Shown here in pieces: positions 9,219-18,726 of a stretch of DNA of 64,000 nt (position 1 is the first letter of the stretch; every line of letters begins with the position of its first letter). The notes below the pieces were generated by a model. That model was not told the DNA's origin and made no database searches. It worked only from the letters and a program-made list of their open reading frames with translations. A program made the position numbers and the translations under genes. The stretch comes from Flavobacteriales bacterium. GTDB lineage: Bacteria; Bacteroidota; Bacteroidia; Flavobacteriales; Schleiferiaceae. Where the stretch lies: assembly GCA_017795025.1 (NCBI GenBank), contig CP051243.1, positions 2,504,897-2,568,896 of the forward strand, read 5' to 3'.

Positions 9219-11516
9219 ATGCTTCCTAAAACCATCCGACTGGTCGTTCTTCTGTTTATCTCCTTTCAAGGATTTGGCTCACACTTTAGCAGCGGTGAAA
9301 TTTATTATAAATGGTCCCCCATTGCCACCGATAGCAGCCGTTATGAAGTTTTTGTGAATTGGTTTCGTAATAATGGCGGAATTCCAATATCGCAGACAAC
9401 TGCCGCTGTTTGTATTACTAGTTCTTGCTTTCCAAACATAAATCTTACTTTAAACCGTATCATGCCACCACCGGGACTGGCCTCCCCAAATGATAATGAT
9501 GGCGGCTGGCTGGTAACCGGAATAGATGATTGTGCCGACCCTACTGACCCCGCGTATAAAGATCTTTCTGTTCACAAGTTTTCCGGCTTTGTGAGCCTTC
9601 CAGGGGTTTGTGGGGACTTTAAATTTTCTGTTAGTCCTCCATGCTGTCGTGATCAGTCAACCAACTTGAGCTCTAGCCCCAATCTTTATATCGAAGCGAG
9701 CCTAAACAATACTTTAGGCGAAAACTCCTCCCCCGAAATTCTAAGCCAGCCAGGAGTTGGTTTCTGTGTGCAAGGAATAAACGATCCGCCCGTACAGTTT
9801 CAGCAAAGGGCTGTGGATGACGATCTTGATAGTATCATTTATCGTTTGGTTCAACCCGAGTCAGGTCCCCAATGTGGCCCCGGCATTTTAATTCCTTACG
9901 ACACAACCTATACAGCCACAAACCCCATCCCTAGTTGGACGGGCTGGCATATTAATCAGAATAATGGCGTTTTTACCCTCTCGCCCTACCAACAGGGCTC
10001 CTTTGTGGTTAAAATTGAAGTAGAAGATTGGCGCTTTGATCCCGTAAACCTTCAATGGCTAAATATTGGTAGTTGCGTTCGAGAAGTTCAAATTCCAATT
10101 ACCGCTAATTGCAATGCCTCCGCCCAATCCAGAAGCATTGGACTGGGTTTGCAGGTAAACAGTTACAGCCCAAGTAATTTGGACAGCTTGGCCTTAGATA
10201 GCCTTAAGCAACACTACCAGCTTTCCGACATTTACAAGGATAGCGCCCTAACACTAGTTCCGGAGCTCTTTAGCTATTCCTGCTTTAGTAATAAGGTGCG
10301 CTTGGCTTTCGAAACGCCCATGAAAGCCAATTCCATAAAACCCACTGATTTTCGCCTAATTGCACCTGATGGAAGTCCTAAACCCATCATTGGGGTCATT
10401 GATAGTTCCAATGGGATTTATACTTCTGAAATTTATTTAGAGCTCCTCAACCCATTGGTTTACAATGGCAATTACCTCTTACAACTACGTCGTGGAAACG
10501 ACGGCAACAGTTTAATTAGTAAATGTGGTAATGAGTTTGAAGAGTTTAGCGTAATTCTTCTCCCCGTGCAAGGATGCCCCATTCCCAATTATCAAATTGA
10601 TCGGGTAGGCGTTCGGCAAGATCAAGAGATTGTAGTGTCATGGTCTGCCGACACTACGGTACTAAGAAATCCTGGGATTAACCAATATTTTGGGGGTTGG
10701 GACCTCTATGTTAGTGAAAACCAAGGACCGTGGATATTACAACATACCGCTAATCAAAAGAACGACAGCAACTATGTAGTTGGCTTTAATGGTAGTATTT
10801 ATCCGGTGGACCATAATAACTATGAATTCTTTGTGGAGCTTCGCTACGGTGGAGAATCATGGGGAAGCAGTAACTATGGCGAAAGCATCTTGCTGGAACA
10901 AACGGGAGTGCAAGTTGGTGCTACTGCTGATGACATTGAGTTATCTTGGAATCACTACCCCCTTATTCCTGCTAATCGTCGATCCTATTTAGTGGAATAT
11001 GGAAAATATTTCCGTGTTGATTCAGTAATCTGGCTAAGCTCCATTCAAACCAATTTAGATAGCATTAGCCTCAGTCTCCCTAAGGACACGGCGCTTTCGG
11101 TATATGCCCTGCGAATTACAGCCTTAGACCTTCAAAGGCAATTGCCAAACGCACAATCAAATTGGGTGCTGTATAATCCGGGTAACCTACCCATCAGTTT
11201 AAATGAACATCAAAGCGAACTGCTTATTCCCAATGTACTTTACTCCAAACAAGGAAGCAGGACTCCCTTTTTAGTTAGCGCCAAGAATAAAGGGGAATTA
11301 GGAGATTTTAGTCTCGCAGTTTACAATACGCGTGGCGAGCTGGTGTTTTACGACGCTGAATACCATAAACGAAATCAGGCTGGCAGTGCCTGGACTGGGG
11401 AAAGTACACAAGGAAACTCCCTACCTACCGGTATGTACCTCTACCAATTGGAGTTCAAATCGGCAAAAGATCAAAAAATAAAGCAGCTTTCGGGAAGACT
11501 TACGATTCTCAAATAA
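9219..11516 (+). CDS. Secreted surface protein, divergent third tandem paralog
   Basis: 765 aa from the ATG at 9219 (MLPKTIRLVVLLFISFQGFG is the signal peptide). The mature N-terminus SHFSSGEIYYKW and the first ~300 residues clearly match the two upstream paralogs (for example DLSVHKFSGFVSLPG and PPCCRDQSTNLS). The rest is diverged. The C-terminal domain keeps the outline of the type B sorting domain (LLIPNVL ... FSLAVYNTRGELVFYD ... AWTGES ... TGMYLYQLEF) but has lost the NG-D-x-x-N-D-x-F core (YSKQGSRTPFLV instead). It may use type IX secretion with a weakened signal, or have changed its anchoring. It ends at a strong bidirectional terminator. Confidence 0.82.
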   Translation: MLPKTIRLVVLLFISFQGFGSHFSSGEIYYKWSPIATDSSRYEVFVNWFRNNGGIPISQTTAAVCITSSCFPNINLTLNRIMPPPGLASPNDNDGGWLVTGIDDCADPTDPAYKDLSVHKFSGFVSLPGVCGDFKFSVSPPCCRDQSTNLSSSPNLYIEASLNNTLGENSSPEILSQPGVGFCVQGINDPPVQFQQRAVDDDLDSIIYRLVQPESGPQCGPGILIPYDTTYTATNPIPSWTGWHINQNNGVFTLSPYQQGSFVVKIEVEDWRFDPVNLQWLNIGSCVREVQIPITANCNASAQSRSIGLGLQVNSYSPSNLDSLALDSLKQHYQLSDIYKDSALTLVPELFSYSCFSNKVRLAFETPMKANSIKPTDFRLIAPDGSPKPIIGVIDSSNGIYTSEIYLELLNPLVYNGNYLLQLRRGNDGNSLISKCGNEFEEFSVILLPVQGCPIPNYQIDRVGVRQDQEIVVSWSADTTVLRNPGINQYFGGWDLYVSENQGPWILQHTANQKNDSNYVVGFNGSIYPVDHNNYEFFVELRYGGESWGSSNYGESILLEQTGVQVGATADDIELSWNHYPLIPANRRSYLVEYGKYFRVDSVIWLSSIQTNLDSISLSLPKDTALSVYALRITALDLQRQLPNAQSNWVLYNPGNLPISLNEHQSELLIPNVLYSKQGSRTPFLVSAKNKGELGDFSLAVYNTRGELVFYDAEYHKRNQAGSAWTGESTQGNSLPTGMYLYQLEFKSAKDQKIKQLSGRLTILK

Positions 11517-11520
11517 GCAT

Positions 11521-11554
11521 AAAAAAAGGCGACCCTAATTTAGAGTCGCCTTTT
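11521..11554. terminator. Bidirectional terminator
   Basis: Perfect stem AAAGGCGAC / GTCGCCTTT with a 12-nt loop, A-run before and T-rich tract after, so it can stop transcription from both sides. It separates the plus-strand surface-protein cluster from the minus-strand accC end. Confidence 0.88.
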
Positions 11555-11574
11555 ATACTTTTTATCGTGTAATC

Positions 11575-12915
11575 CTAAGATTTATAATCGAAGGTTTCCA
11601 TAAACTTGGTGGTGTAATTGCCGGCAATGTAATCCGGGTCGTCCATTAAGGCACGATGAAAAGGAATCGTTGTTTTAATTCCTTCAATTACGAACTCATC
11701 CAAAGCACGACGCATTTTGTCGATTGCCTCTTCGCGAGTTTGCGCTGTGGTAATCAGCTTAGCAATCATCGAATCGTAATAAGGAGGGATTGCATAGTCT
11801 GCGTAAACATGGGTATCTAAACGTACGCCATGTCCGCCCGGTGCATGGAATGTAGTTATCTTACCAGGAGATGGACGGAAATCATTAGCCGGATCTTCGG
11901 CATTGATACGGCACTCAATGGAATGCAATTTAGGCTCGTAGTTTTTACCTGAAATTTTAATTCCGGCGGCCACCTTAATTTGCTCACGAATTAAATCGTA
12001 GTCAATTACCTGCTCGGTAATAGGATGCTCCACCTGAATACGCGTATTCATCTCCATAAAGTAGAAGTTGCGATGCTTATCCACCAAAAATTCGATGGTT
12101 CCGGCTCCTTCATACTTAATATGCTCACAAGCTTTCACCGCTGCTTCACCCATTTGCTTGCGCAATTTGGCGGTCATAAATGGAGAAGGAGTTTCTTCGG
12201 TAAGCTTTTGGTGACGACGTTGGATGGAGCAGTCGCGTTCGGAAAGGTGACAAGCTTTACCCGTTTGGTCACCTACGACCTGAATTTCAATATGGCGTGG
12301 CTCCTCGATGAGCTTTTCCATATACATGCCATCGTTGCCAAAGGCGGCTCCTGCTTCTTGACGAGCCGACTCCCAAGCCTTTAGGAGGTCTTCTTCCTTC
12401 CAAACGGCGCGCATCCCTTTTCCACCGCCACCGGCCGTAGCCTTAAGCATTACGGGAAAGCCAATTTCCTTGGCAATCTTCATTGCTTCATCAAAGGAAT
12501 CTAAAAGACCCTCTGAACCAGGGATGGTAGGTACACCGGCCGCCTTCATCGTTTCCTTGGCGGTCGCTTTATCGCCCATGCGATCAATCATCTCTGGAGA
12601 AGGACCAATGAATTTAATGCCGTTCTCCGAACAAATTCGCGAGAAGCGAGCATTTTCGGAAAGGAAACCGTAACCCGGATGAATAGCATCCGCATTGGTA
12701 ATTTCCGCTGCGGCAATAATATTGGGGATATTGAGGTAGGACTCGCTGCTGGCCGCTGGACCAATGCATACTGCCTCATCGGCAAAACGCACATGCAGGC
12801 TGTCCTTATCTGCCTTCGAGTAAACCGCTACGGTAGAAATACCCATCTCGCGACAGGTACGTAAAACACGTAAAGCGATCTCGCCTCGATTGGCGATGAG
12901 TACTTTCTTAAACAT
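11575..12915 (-). CDS. accC: Acetyl-CoA carboxylase, biotin carboxylase subunit
   Basis: 446 aa, normal length. N-terminal biotin carboxylase fold ([20 protein letters not shown]), ATP-grasp glycine loop GGGGKGMR near residue 163, the EEPRHIEIQ segment and the catalytic [14 protein letters not shown] motif are all intact. It carboxylates the biotin on AccB using ATP and bicarbonate, the first half-reaction of malonyl-CoA synthesis. It is the last gene of the DUF177-rpmF-plsX-fabH-accB-accC operon, 9 bp after accB, and is followed by the terminator at 11521-11554. Confidence 0.97.
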   Translation of the reverse strand: MFKKVLIANRGEIALRVLRTCREMGISTVAVYSKADKDSLHVRFADEAVCIGPAASSESYLNIPNIIAAAEITNADAIHPGYGFLSENARFSRICSENGIKFIGPSPEMIDRMGDKATAKETMKAAGVPTIPGSEGLLDSFDEAMKIAKEIGFPVMLKATAGGGGKGMRAVWKEEDLLKAWESARQEAGAAFGNDGMYMEKLIEEPRHIEIQVVGDQTGKACHLSERDCSIQRRHQKLTEETPSPFMTAKLRKQMGEAAVKACEHIKYEGAGTIEFLVDKHRNFYFMEMNTRIQVEHPITEQVIDYDLIREQIKVAAGIKISGKNYEPKLHSIECRINAEDPANDFRPSPGKITTFHAPGGHGVRLDTHVYADYAIPPYYDSMIAKLITTAQTREEAIDKMRRALDEFVIEGIKTTIPFHRALMDDPDYIAGNYTTKFMETFDYKS

Positions 12916-12924
12916 AGGCTAATA

Positions 12925-13437
12925 TTAAGATGGATCCACCAAGAACAGAGGCTGGTCGTACTCCACTGGAGATTGGTCGTCTACCAAAATCTTTACAATC
13001 TTTCCGCTTACCTCGCTTTCAATCTCATTAAAGAGCTTCATGGCTTCAATAATACAAACCACAGTTCCTTCCGAAATTTCATCGCCAACGCTTACAAACA
13101 AGTCTTTGTCTGGACTTGGACGGCGATAGAAAGTTCCAATCATTGGTGACTTAATGGTGATGTACTTGGAGTCATCTTCTGCAGCGGGGCTAGCAGCGCT
13201 AGGAGCGGCCGGAGCAGCTGGAGCTTCCGGAGAAGGGGCTGCTGGGGCTGCTTGAGCAGCAGGAGCCGGAGCAGCAGCCATAGGCTGAGGCATACTGATT
13301 ACTTGCGTTTTATTCTCGCTAGCAACAGCCGATTCCGTTTTAATATTAATCTTGAAATCTTCAGTTTCGAGGTTTACCTCAGCGGCACCGGAACGGGCCA
13401 CAAACTTTATAAGATTCTGAATTTCTTTTAAGTCCAT
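12925..13437 (-). CDS. accB: Biotin carboxyl carrier protein of acetyl-CoA carboxylase
   Basis: 170 aa. The N-terminal part ([17 protein letters not shown]) and an Ala/Pro-rich flexible linker (about residues 52-87) lead to the biotinyl domain. The biotinylated lysine is K134 in [11 protein letters not shown]. It carries carboxybiotin between AccC and the carboxyltransferase. It is followed by accC after 9 bp. A TAnnTTTG element lies 32 bp upstream of the start, so accB-accC could also be transcribed separately from the rest of the operon. Confidence 0.97.
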   Translation of the reverse strand: MDLKEIQNLIKFVARSGAAEVNLETEDFKINIKTESAVASENKTQVISMPQPMAAAPAPAAQAAPAAPSPEAPAAPAAPSAASPAAEDDSKYITIKSPMIGTFYRRPSPDKDLFVSVGDEISEGTVVCIIEAMKLFNEIESEVSGKIVKILVDDQSPVEYDQPLFLVDPS

Positions 13438-13468
13438 GGATGGTGATGTTTAAATTTCAGGGTGCAAA

Positions 13469-13476
13469 CAAAGCTA
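13469..13476 (-). promoter_or_regulatory. Candidate internal accBC promoter (-7 element)
   Basis: On the minus strand the sequence reads TAGCTTTG, a perfect match to TAnnTTTG, in the 46-bp gap between fabH and accB. No clear -33 TTG partner was seen at the ideal distance, so this is a moderate call. Confidence 0.4.
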
Positions 13477-13483
13477 AAAAAAT

Positions 13484-14479
13484 TTACTTGGCGTCGATAG
13501 CCCACTTGAGGTAGATTGCTCCCCAAGTAAAACCGCCGCCGAAAGCTGCAAAAACAAGGTTATCACCTTTCTTTAATTGGTGCTCATAATCCCATAAACA
13601 AAGGGGAAGGGTACCATTTGTAGTGTTTCCATAACGGTCAATATTCAACATCACCTTATCGGCTCCCAAGCCCATTCTTTTGGCGGTAGCGTCGATAATG
13701 CGCTTATTCGCTTGATGCGGAACTAACCAAGAAACATCTTCAGATTGAAGATTATTGCGCTCCATAATGCGAGCACTTACGTCGGCCATATTGGTTACGG
13801 CAAATTTGAAGACCTGCTGACCTTCCTGATGCACAAAGTGCTGCCCTAACTCAACCGTTTCCTTGCTGGGAGGATACATCGATCCACCCGCTTTAATATT
13901 TAAATACTGACGACCAATACCGTCGCTGCGTAAAATACTATCCTGCACGCCTAGGCCCTCTTCGTTGGGCTCTAGTAATACAGCGCCACAGCCATCACCA
14001 AAAATCACGCAAGTGGTGCGGTCATTATAATCGATAATCGAGGACATTTTATCGCCGGAGACAATAAGTACTTTCTCGTACCGACCGGATTCGATGTACT
14101 GGGAGCCTGCATTAAGGCCAAATAAAAACCCCGAACATGCTGCGTTGAGATCGTAACCAAAGGCCTTGTTCATTCCCATTTCGGAAATTACAAAGGAGGC
14201 CGAATTGGCAACGGGCATATCTGGGGTTACCGTACAAAAGATTACGGCGTCGACTTCTTCGGGCTTTACATTGGCTTTTTGCAAGCACTCTGTAGCGGCT
14301 TTGATGCCCATGTAGGATACGCCTTTGCCTTTTTCTCTTAGGATACGACGTTCCTTAATCCCGGTGCGGGTAGTGATCCACTCGTCGGAAGTATCTACCA
14401 TGGTTTCCAATACCGCGTTGGTTAAACGGTATTCGGGAAGGTATCCTCCAACGGCAGTAATTGCTGCTGTTCTTGCCAT
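13484..14479 (-). CDS. fabH: Beta-ketoacyl-ACP synthase III
   Basis: 331 aa from the ATG at 14479 (MARTAAITAVGGYLPEY); a longer frame into plsX is open but not family-like. The catalytic triad is visible: Cys115 in LNAACSGFLFG, His in WLVPHQANKRI and Asn in RYGNTTNGTLP. It condenses acetyl-CoA (or branched acyl-CoA) with malonyl-ACP to start fatty-acid chains in the cytoplasm. It follows plsX with a single base between the plsX stop and the fabH start, so translation is probably coupled. The order plsX-fabH-accB-accC couples precursor supply and chain initiation. Confidence 0.96.
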   Translation of the reverse strand: MARTAAITAVGGYLPEYRLTNAVLETMVDTSDEWITTRTGIKERRILREKGKGVSYMGIKAATECLQKANVKPEEVDAVIFCTVTPDMPVANSASFVISEMGMNKAFGYDLNAACSGFLFGLNAGSQYIESGRYEKVLIVSGDKMSSIIDYNDRTTCVIFGDGCGAVLLEPNEEGLGVQDSILRSDGIGRQYLNIKAGGSMYPPSKETVELGQHFVHQEGQQVFKFAVTNMADVSARIMERNNLQSEDVSWLVPHQANKRIIDATAKRMGLGADKVMLNIDRYGNTTNGTLPLCLWDYEHQLKKGDNLVFAAFGGGFTWGAIYLKWAIDAK

Positions 14480-14480
14480 A

Positions 14481-15401
14481 CTAAATGGTGCTAGATGCGG
14501 AAATTTGCTCCGCAAAATTAGCTGATGCAAATGACTCGGCCCCTAATATCATACTTTTTATCGCTTCTGGGCCCGATGCGCCATGCGCCAAAAGCACTTT
14601 TCCTTTGATGCCCAAGATAGGGGATGCGCCGTACTTTTCGTAGTTAAGACGCTCTAAAAATTCGTGATTCAATCCCAGGTCTTGACTGAGGCTAAAGAAA
14701 GATTCCGTTTGCTTAAGAAGCATATTGCCTGTAAAGCCATCACAAATTAAAACCTCCGCCTCAAGCTTAAATAGATCTCGAGCCTCGGCATTCCCAATAA
14801 ATGCGGGCTCCCGGTCTTTCAAAAGCTGATAAACTCTTTGGTATTGCAGATTGCCCTTTGACGCTTCGGTACCGGTGTTTAATAGGGCCACCTTGGGGTT
14901 CTCTTTATTTAGCACTGATTGCGCATAAGCCTTACCCAAACGGGCAAATTCTAAGAATTGCTCGTCCTTAACATCCACATTAATCCCCACATCGAGAACA
15001 ACAGTTTGCTCCCCATTCATTTTTGGGAAGAGGGAAATTACTGCCGGACGACTAATCCCTTCATGCAAACCTAGGGCCTGCATCGATGCTACCATCAGAG
15101 CACCCGAATGACCAGCACTGGCAAAGCAATCGATCTTAGTCTTCGCTAGGTCGCTTATTCCTCTTAATAAGGTAGAGTCGGGTTTTTGCTGAAGCGCACG
15201 TACTGGATGTTCATCCATGCTAATGTGCTCGCTACAGGAAACGGCTACACAGGACTCAGGTAAACTTTTTAGATCATCGGAAAGGCCATAAACCCATACT
15301 TCCGTGTTTGCCTTTAGCTCGGGCATCGCCAGTTGCAATCCCGCTAGAATAGCTTCCGGAGCATGATCTCCCCCCCTTATATCAAGCCCTATCTTAGTCA
15401 T
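14481..15401 (-). CDS. plsX: Phosphate acyltransferase PlsX
   Basis: 306 aa; begins MTKIGLDIRGGDHAPEAIL, the usual PlsX opening (often DxMGGDxAP; here DIRGGDHAP). The GHSGALM loop, LLNTGTEASKGN and VICDGFTGNMLLK segments are diagnostic. It converts acyl-ACP to acyl-phosphate for phospholipid synthesis at the membrane. The family is usually about 310-350 aa, so this copy is slightly short at the C-terminus. It sits between rpmF and fabH; a terminator-like hairpin lies a few bases before its start codon. Confidence 0.95.
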   Translation of the reverse strand: MTKIGLDIRGGDHAPEAILAGLQLAMPELKANTEVWVYGLSDDLKSLPESCVAVSCSEHISMDEHPVRALQQKPDSTLLRGISDLAKTKIDCFASAGHSGALMVASMQALGLHEGISRPAVISLFPKMNGEQTVVLDVGINVDVKDEQFLEFARLGKAYAQSVLNKENPKVALLNTGTEASKGNLQYQRVYQLLKDREPAFIGNAEARDLFKLEAEVLICDGFTGNMLLKQTESFFSLSQDLGLNHEFLERLNYEKYGASPILGIKGKVLLAHGASGPEAIKSMILGAESFASANFAEQISASSTI

Positions 15402-15404
15402 AAC

Positions 15405-15433
15405 AAAAAAAGGCAGACGCTAGGACTGCCTTA
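15405..15433 (-). terminator. Terminator-like hairpin between rpmF and plsX
   Basis: On the minus strand AAGGCAG / CTGCCTT encloses a 9-nt loop and is followed by seven T residues, then within a few bases by the plsX ATG. It has the form of an intrinsic terminator inside the operon and may reduce transcription of the lipid genes relative to rpmF. Confidence 0.65.
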
Positions 15434-15456
15434 TAATAATGTATTCAAAGAACTGG

Positions 15457-15651
15457 TTAAGCAGTTGCTTCTTCTTTCTCCATTACCACTTTACCCTTGT
15501 AGTAAAGTTTTCCTTCGTGCCAGTAAGCACGGTGGTAAAGATGCGCTTCGCCGGTAACGGAACAAACCGCTACGGTAGGCATGTCCGCCTTGTAATGCGT
15601 TCTTCTTTTATCGCGGCGAGTTGTACTTTGTCTGCGTTTAGGATGCGCCAT
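15457..15651 (-). CDS. rpmF: 50S ribosomal protein L32
   Basis: 64 aa, strongly basic at the N-terminus ([22 protein letters not shown]), with the L32 pattern and the [18 protein letters not shown] end typical of Bacteroidota. Only one cysteine ([11 protein letters not shown]) is present, so the four-cysteine zinc-binding form is absent. It lies 11 bp after the DUF177 gene, the arrangement conserved in most bacteria, and is followed by a terminator-like hairpin. Confidence 0.95.
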   Translation of the reverse strand: MAHPKRRQSTTRRDKRRTHYKADMPTVAVCSVTGEAHLYHRAYWHEGKLYYKGKVVMEKEEATA

Positions 15652-15662
15652 TTTGCTCTATT

Positions 15663-16199
15663 TTAATTCAATAAGTCCTTTAATTTATCCCAACGAGGAT
15701 CAGTTTCCTCATCGTCTTTCTTTGTTTCCGGTTCTTCGGGGCTTAAAGCCTCCAGCTTAGCGAGAATCTCCTGACCTTTTTCGCCGGATTCTACCTCCGG
15801 GTGCACCACTTTTAAAGGCTTGGCTAAAACTGCCATCTCATAAAAGTATTGCGCCAAATTTAGGCGGTGTTCTCCATGCGGAAGAATCAATAAATCCTCT
15901 TCACTATCATCGAATTCCTCTCCAAATTTTACCTGTAAAGTAGCCTCTGCCTCCAAAGGAAGCCAAAACATTTCGTTGGTAATATCGCAAGGCACCCACA
16001 CCTTACCCTCCACCTGCATTTGCAAACGAAGCTGGGTTTCACACTTCAAAAACTGCACATTAGCCGTTAAATCCGCCTTCTGGAAATCCGAATATTCAAA
16101 AGCTTCAAAGAACTTAGCATCGATTTGAAAATCAAACTGATGCTCGCCCAATTTCAAACCGGAGAACGCAATGTCGAAGTGTTTCAATCGATTCTCCAT
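15663..16199 (-). CDS. DUF177 (YceD) family protein
   Basis: 178 aa, acidic C-terminus (EPETKKDDEETDPRWDKLKDLLN). The middle contains C-D-I and the EFDDSEEDLLILP segment typical of DUF177, and the DPRWDKLKDL ending is the common signature in Bacteroidota. The family is involved in 23S rRNA accumulation in plants and E. coli and is nearly always next to rpmF, as here. It is the first gene of the lipid operon and has a well-formed promoter about 20 bp upstream. Identification rests on context plus the C-terminal pattern. Confidence 0.85.
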   Translation of the reverse strand: MENRLKHFDIAFSGLKLGEHQFDFQIDAKFFEAFEYSDFQKADLTANVQFLKCETQLRLQMQVEGKVWVPCDITNEMFWLPLEAEATLQVKFGEEFDDSEEDLLILPHGEHRLNLAQYFYEMAVLAKPLKVVHPEVESGEKGQEILAKLEALSPEEPETKKDDEETDPRWDKLKDLLN

Positions 16200-16219
16200 G
16201 CCTGATTTTTTAGGGAGCG

Positions 16220-16249
16220 CAAATGTATAAATAAATCCTCAATCACAAA
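16220..16249 (-). promoter_or_regulatory. Promoter of the DUF177-rpmF-plsX-fabH-acc operon
   Basis: On the minus strand TTTG (16249-16246) is followed after 18 bp by TACATTTG (16227-16220), a near-perfect Bacteroidota -33/-7 promoter, placed 20 bp before the DUF177 start codon. Confidence 0.7.
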
Positions 16250-16255
16250 GGTCTT

Positions 16256-17305
16256 TTACTTTTTTTTGCCTTTGATTTTTAGAGGGTTGGCGGTTATTTC
16301 GGCACTAATGGCTCGGGACCGAACCAAATCGATGGCTGCAAAGAGGGCCGACCGGAACGAAGCGGGATCGGCGGTGCCCTGGCCGGCAATATCAAAGGCG
16401 GTTCCATGGTCTGGGCTTGTGCGAATAATCGGTAAGCCCGCCGAGTAATTTACCCCCTCTCCAAAGGTTAAGCTTTTAAAAGCCACCAAACCTTGGTCGT
16501 GATACATCGCTAGTACCGCATCAAAGTCTTTATAGGAAGAAGCGCCAAAAAAACTATCTGCCGGATAGGGACCAAAGGCCATAATCCCATCCTCGCGTGC
16601 TTGCTCTATGGCTGGTAAAACAATTTCCTGATCTTCCTTACCCATTAGGCCTTGGTCACCAGCATGTGGATTTAAAGCTAATACCGCAATTCGGCCTTTC
16701 GGCAGATGGAAATCCATCTTTAAACTTTGATGTATAGACTTGAGCTTTTGAATGATGAGCTCCGCACTAATAAGCTCGGTTACCCGCGCCAGTGGCACAT
16801 GTACGGTAGCCAAGCCCAAGCGCAACTCCGAAGAAAGGAAGAACATGGTGGCCTTGCTTTTAAATCGACTTTCTAAATAATCGGTATGACCCGAGAACTG
16901 AAAATCAGAGCTTTGGATACTCTCCTTATTGATAGGTGCCGTAACAATAGCATCAACTTGCTTCGCTTCAACCGCATCGCAAGCGGCCTCCAAACTTTTA
17001 GCGGCATATTGCCCAACCTCAGAACTCACCTGCCCGAAGTCTATTTTAACCTCTTCCTTCCAACAATTTACCAAATTAGCCTTGCCCTCTAATGCCTCCT
17101 CCGGGCTTTGAATAATGTGAAAGTTAAAATCGCGCATATCCACCGCATTTCGGTGGAAAGAAGCCACCTTAGTGGATCCAAAAACTATTGGGGTGCACAG
17201 GCTTAATACCTCTGGATCGGAAAAGGTCTTGATGATAATCTCCATTCCAATCCCGTTAAGGTCACCTATGCTTATTCCAATTCGAGGGAGTCGTGCTTCA
17301 CTCAT
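16256..17305 (-). CDS. pdxA: 4-hydroxythreonine-4-phosphate dehydrogenase
   Basis: 349 aa. Begins ARLPRIGISIGDLNGIGMEI, the PdxA N-terminus (GDPxGIGPE is common; here GDLNGIGME as in many Bacteroidota). Metal-binding histidines are in SGHTDYLE and AMYHDQGL, and the C-terminal RTSPDHGTAFDIAGQG is fully conserved. It oxidises 4-phosphohydroxy-threonine with NAD in pyridoxal phosphate synthesis. The start overlaps the end of the aminopeptidase gene by 4 bp, so the two are co-translated. The encoded end is Lys-rich (KIKGKKK). Confidence 0.95.
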   Translation of the reverse strand: MSEARLPRIGISIGDLNGIGMEIIIKTFSDPEVLSLCTPIVFGSTKVASFHRNAVDMRDFNFHIIQSPEEALEGKANLVNCWKEEVKIDFGQVSSEVGQYAAKSLEAACDAVEAKQVDAIVTAPINKESIQSSDFQFSGHTDYLESRFKSKATMFFLSSELRLGLATVHVPLARVTELISAELIIQKLKSIHQSLKMDFHLPKGRIAVLALNPHAGDQGLMGKEDQEIVLPAIEQAREDGIMAFGPYPADSFFGASSYKDFDAVLAMYHDQGLVAFKSLTFGEGVNYSAGLPIIRTSPDHGTAFDIAGQGTADPASFRSALFAAIDLVRSRAISAEITANPLKIKGKKK

Positions 17306-18699
17306 ACCTTCGATTTTAAGAAATTATACATCAGGCGAACGCCAACCCCGGTACCTCCTTGAGGACGGTAATGATGGGCCGCGTTTAAAAATGCCGGACC
17401 TGCAATATCAATATGGATCCATGGGTAATCGGTGAATTTCTCTAAAAACTTACCCGCGGTAATGGCGCCGGCTTCGCGACCTCCAATGTTCTTCTGATCA
17501 GCAATGCTAGACTTCAACAGTTCATCATACTCTTCCCAAAAAGGAAAGCGAGCGATGCGCTCATAGGCCCTATCACCTGCAGCCGATAAATCGGAAAACT
17601 CTTCTTCCTTAGCAGTTCCCATGGCTACCACTCCATACTTCCCAATGGCAATTGCGGCAGCTCCGGTTAAAGTGGCCAGGTCGACTACTAATTGCGGTTT
17701 GTAATTTTTAGCGTAGGCCAAAGCATCTGCTAAAAGCATGCGACCCTCAGCATCTGTATTTAAAACCTCCACAGTAGAGCCATCGTACATTTTAACGACA
17801 TCCCCGGGCACATAAGCGTTTAATCCGGGACGATTATCCGTAGCAGGTACTAAGCCAATGACATGTACGGGAAGTTTATTCGCTGCAGCAGCGGAAATAG
17901 CGCCAATAACGGCAGCGGCTCCCCCCATATCACTCTTCATGGAGTCCATGGAGTTAGGGGTAGGCTTTAAGCTTAGTCCACCCGTATCGTATACCACGCC
18001 TTTACCTACTAAGACAATCGGCTTATCCCACTGGCAATCTGCCGATTTGTACTCCAAAATGCTGAAGCTTGGCGGGTCCACACTTCCTTTATTTACGGCA
18101 AGTAGGCCTCCCATTTTTAGGGATTCAATTTTCTTTTTATCGAAGACCTCTACTTTAAAGCCATGCTCTGCTCCCGCCTTTTTGGCTTCTTCACCCAATT
18201 GCTTGGCCGTTAAAAAACTCAAGGGCTCATTCACTAAGTCTCGAGCCAAGAAGGTTCCCCCAACTACCGCCTGTAACTCTCGAAGCTGTTCCGAAGAAAA
18301 CCGCTCATCAAGAAGAATAGTAGCCAAGCTGGACTCTTTTTTGGAAAAGTACTTATCAAAGCGATAAGCCGATAAAGCCAAGCCTTCGGCGAAAGCCATC
18401 GCTTTATCCGAGGCCGCTCCAAGAAGGGCAAGCTTTGTACCCTTGTGGTTTTTAAAAACCTTGTGGGCCAAAATCCGGGCCTCTTCATAAGCCTTTGGAC
18501 CATCCCCTTCCGGAAGACAGGCAACGCTTAATTCGGGTTTGCGACTAAAATGAACCTGGGCTCCCGCCTTTAATTCGCTCTCGAGGTAAGCCATTTCCGA
18601 GGGCTCTAGGTCGAGATTAGTACGATCTTCCAATCGTTCTAAGAGGTATATTTTGTGATCCAAGTCTTGCTTGGCATCAATGGTGCTGAAAGTCAACAT
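17302..18699 (-). CDS. Leucyl aminopeptidase (M17 family)
   Basis: 465 aa. The M17 catalytic domain is clear: metal and active-site lysine in VGKGVVYDTGGLSLKP, SMKSDMGGAAAV, and NTDAEGRMLLADALAYA with the catalytic Arg. The N-terminal ~150 residues form the less conserved substrate/hexamer domain. It is a cytoplasmic two-metal exopeptidase that removes N-terminal amino acids. It is first in a two-gene unit with pdxA (4-bp overlap) and has a TAnnTTTG element 20 bp upstream. It could be called pepA, but functional equivalence is not shown. Confidence 0.94.
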   Translation of the reverse strand: MLTFSTIDAKQDLDHKIYLLERLEDRTNLDLEPSEMAYLESELKAGAQVHFSRKPELSVACLPEGDGPKAYEEARILAHKVFKNHKGTKLALLGAASDKAMAFAEGLALSAYRFDKYFSKKESSLATILLDERFSSEQLRELQAVVGGTFLARDLVNEPLSFLTAKQLGEEAKKAGAEHGFKVEVFDKKKIESLKMGGLLAVNKGSVDPPSFSILEYKSADCQWDKPIVLVGKGVVYDTGGLSLKPTPNSMDSMKSDMGGAAAVIGAISAAAANKLPVHVIGLVPATDNRPGLNAYVPGDVVKMYDGSTVEVLNTDAEGRMLLADALAYAKNYKPQLVVDLATLTGAAAIAIGKYGVVAMGTAKEEEFSDLSAAGDRAYERIARFPFWEEYDELLKSSIADQKNIGGREAGAITAGKFLEKFTDYPWIHIDIAGPAFLNAAHHYRPQGGTGVGVRLMYNFLKSKV

Positions 18700-18718
18700 A
18701 AGAATCTTTAAATTTGAG

Positions 18719-18726
18719 CAAAGTTA
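18719..18726 (-). promoter_or_regulatory. Candidate promoter of aminopeptidase-pdxA (-7 element)
   Basis: Minus strand reads TAACTTTG, an exact TAnnTTTG match, 20 bp before the aminopeptidase start. Confidence 0.5.
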
